Below, piece by piece: positions 6,713-6,713 of a stretch of 6,713 nt of DNA. The notes beneath the pieces were generated by a model that searched no databases, had not been told where the DNA came from, and saw only the letters and a list, made by a program, of their open reading frames with translations. Each line of letters opens with the position of its first letter. Position 1 is the stretch's first letter. The position numbers were made by a program, and so were the translations under genes. Source of the DNA: a bacterium (GTDB lineage: Bacteria > Zhuqueibacterota > Zhuqueibacteria > Thermofontimicrobiales > Thermofontimicrobiaceae); NCBI GenBank assembly GCA_025453735.1, contig JALOPY010000147.1:1-6713 (forward strand). The letters are read 5' to 3'.

Positions 6713-6713
6713 A

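Overview
The window most likely comes from a Gram-negative bacterium of the FCB superphylum. Its last gene ends in a type IX secretion (T9SS) type A sorting tail of the kind common in Bacteroidota, Ignavibacteriota, Calditrichota and KSB1-like lineages. The style of that tail (NFPNPF, then VTLKVYNLLGQEVATIVDE), the moderate GC content and an intergenic element built from 8-bp units around TGGAG lean towards the Calditrichota/KSB1/Ignavibacteriota side. This placement is an inference; no rRNA or marker gene is present.

Layout: four protein genes form two convergent pairs. On the + strand are the 3' part of a GH116 (GBA2/DUF608-type) beta-glycosidase (2-1735, open at the left edge) and a GPH-family (MelB/XylP/YicJ-like) sugar:cation symporter (1857-3251). 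A 121-bp gap between them holds a hairpin of short period-8 repeats. On the - strand, read from the right edge, are a beta-propeller protein with a C-terminal T9SS sorting domain (6712-5522, 5' end outside the window) and, 23 nt further on, a GH67 alpha-glucuronidase with an N-terminal signal sequence (5498-3306). The two pairs meet at 3252-3305, where a perfect 15-bp stem followed by a T-rich run forms a strong + strand terminator. No tRNA, rRNA, CRISPR array or insertion sequence was seen.

How the genes fit together: GH67 enzymes remove (4-O-methyl)glucuronic acid from the non-reducing xylose of aldouronic acids, and GPH symporters commonly import xylosides, other glycosides or uronides. 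GH116 enzymes are beta-glucosidases or beta-xylosidases. Together this reads as part of a glucuronoxylan-oligosaccharide utilisation locus: the exported alpha-glucuronidase debranches, the symporter imports, and GH116 trims beta-xylosyl or beta-glucosyl residues. The role of the T9SS beta-propeller protein is unknown. Its tight spacing to GH67 suggests co-expression, and a cell-surface role is possible. All four families are known. The less ordinary points are the propeller/GH67 pairing, the period-8 hairpin and a probable insertion in the GH116 catalytic domain.
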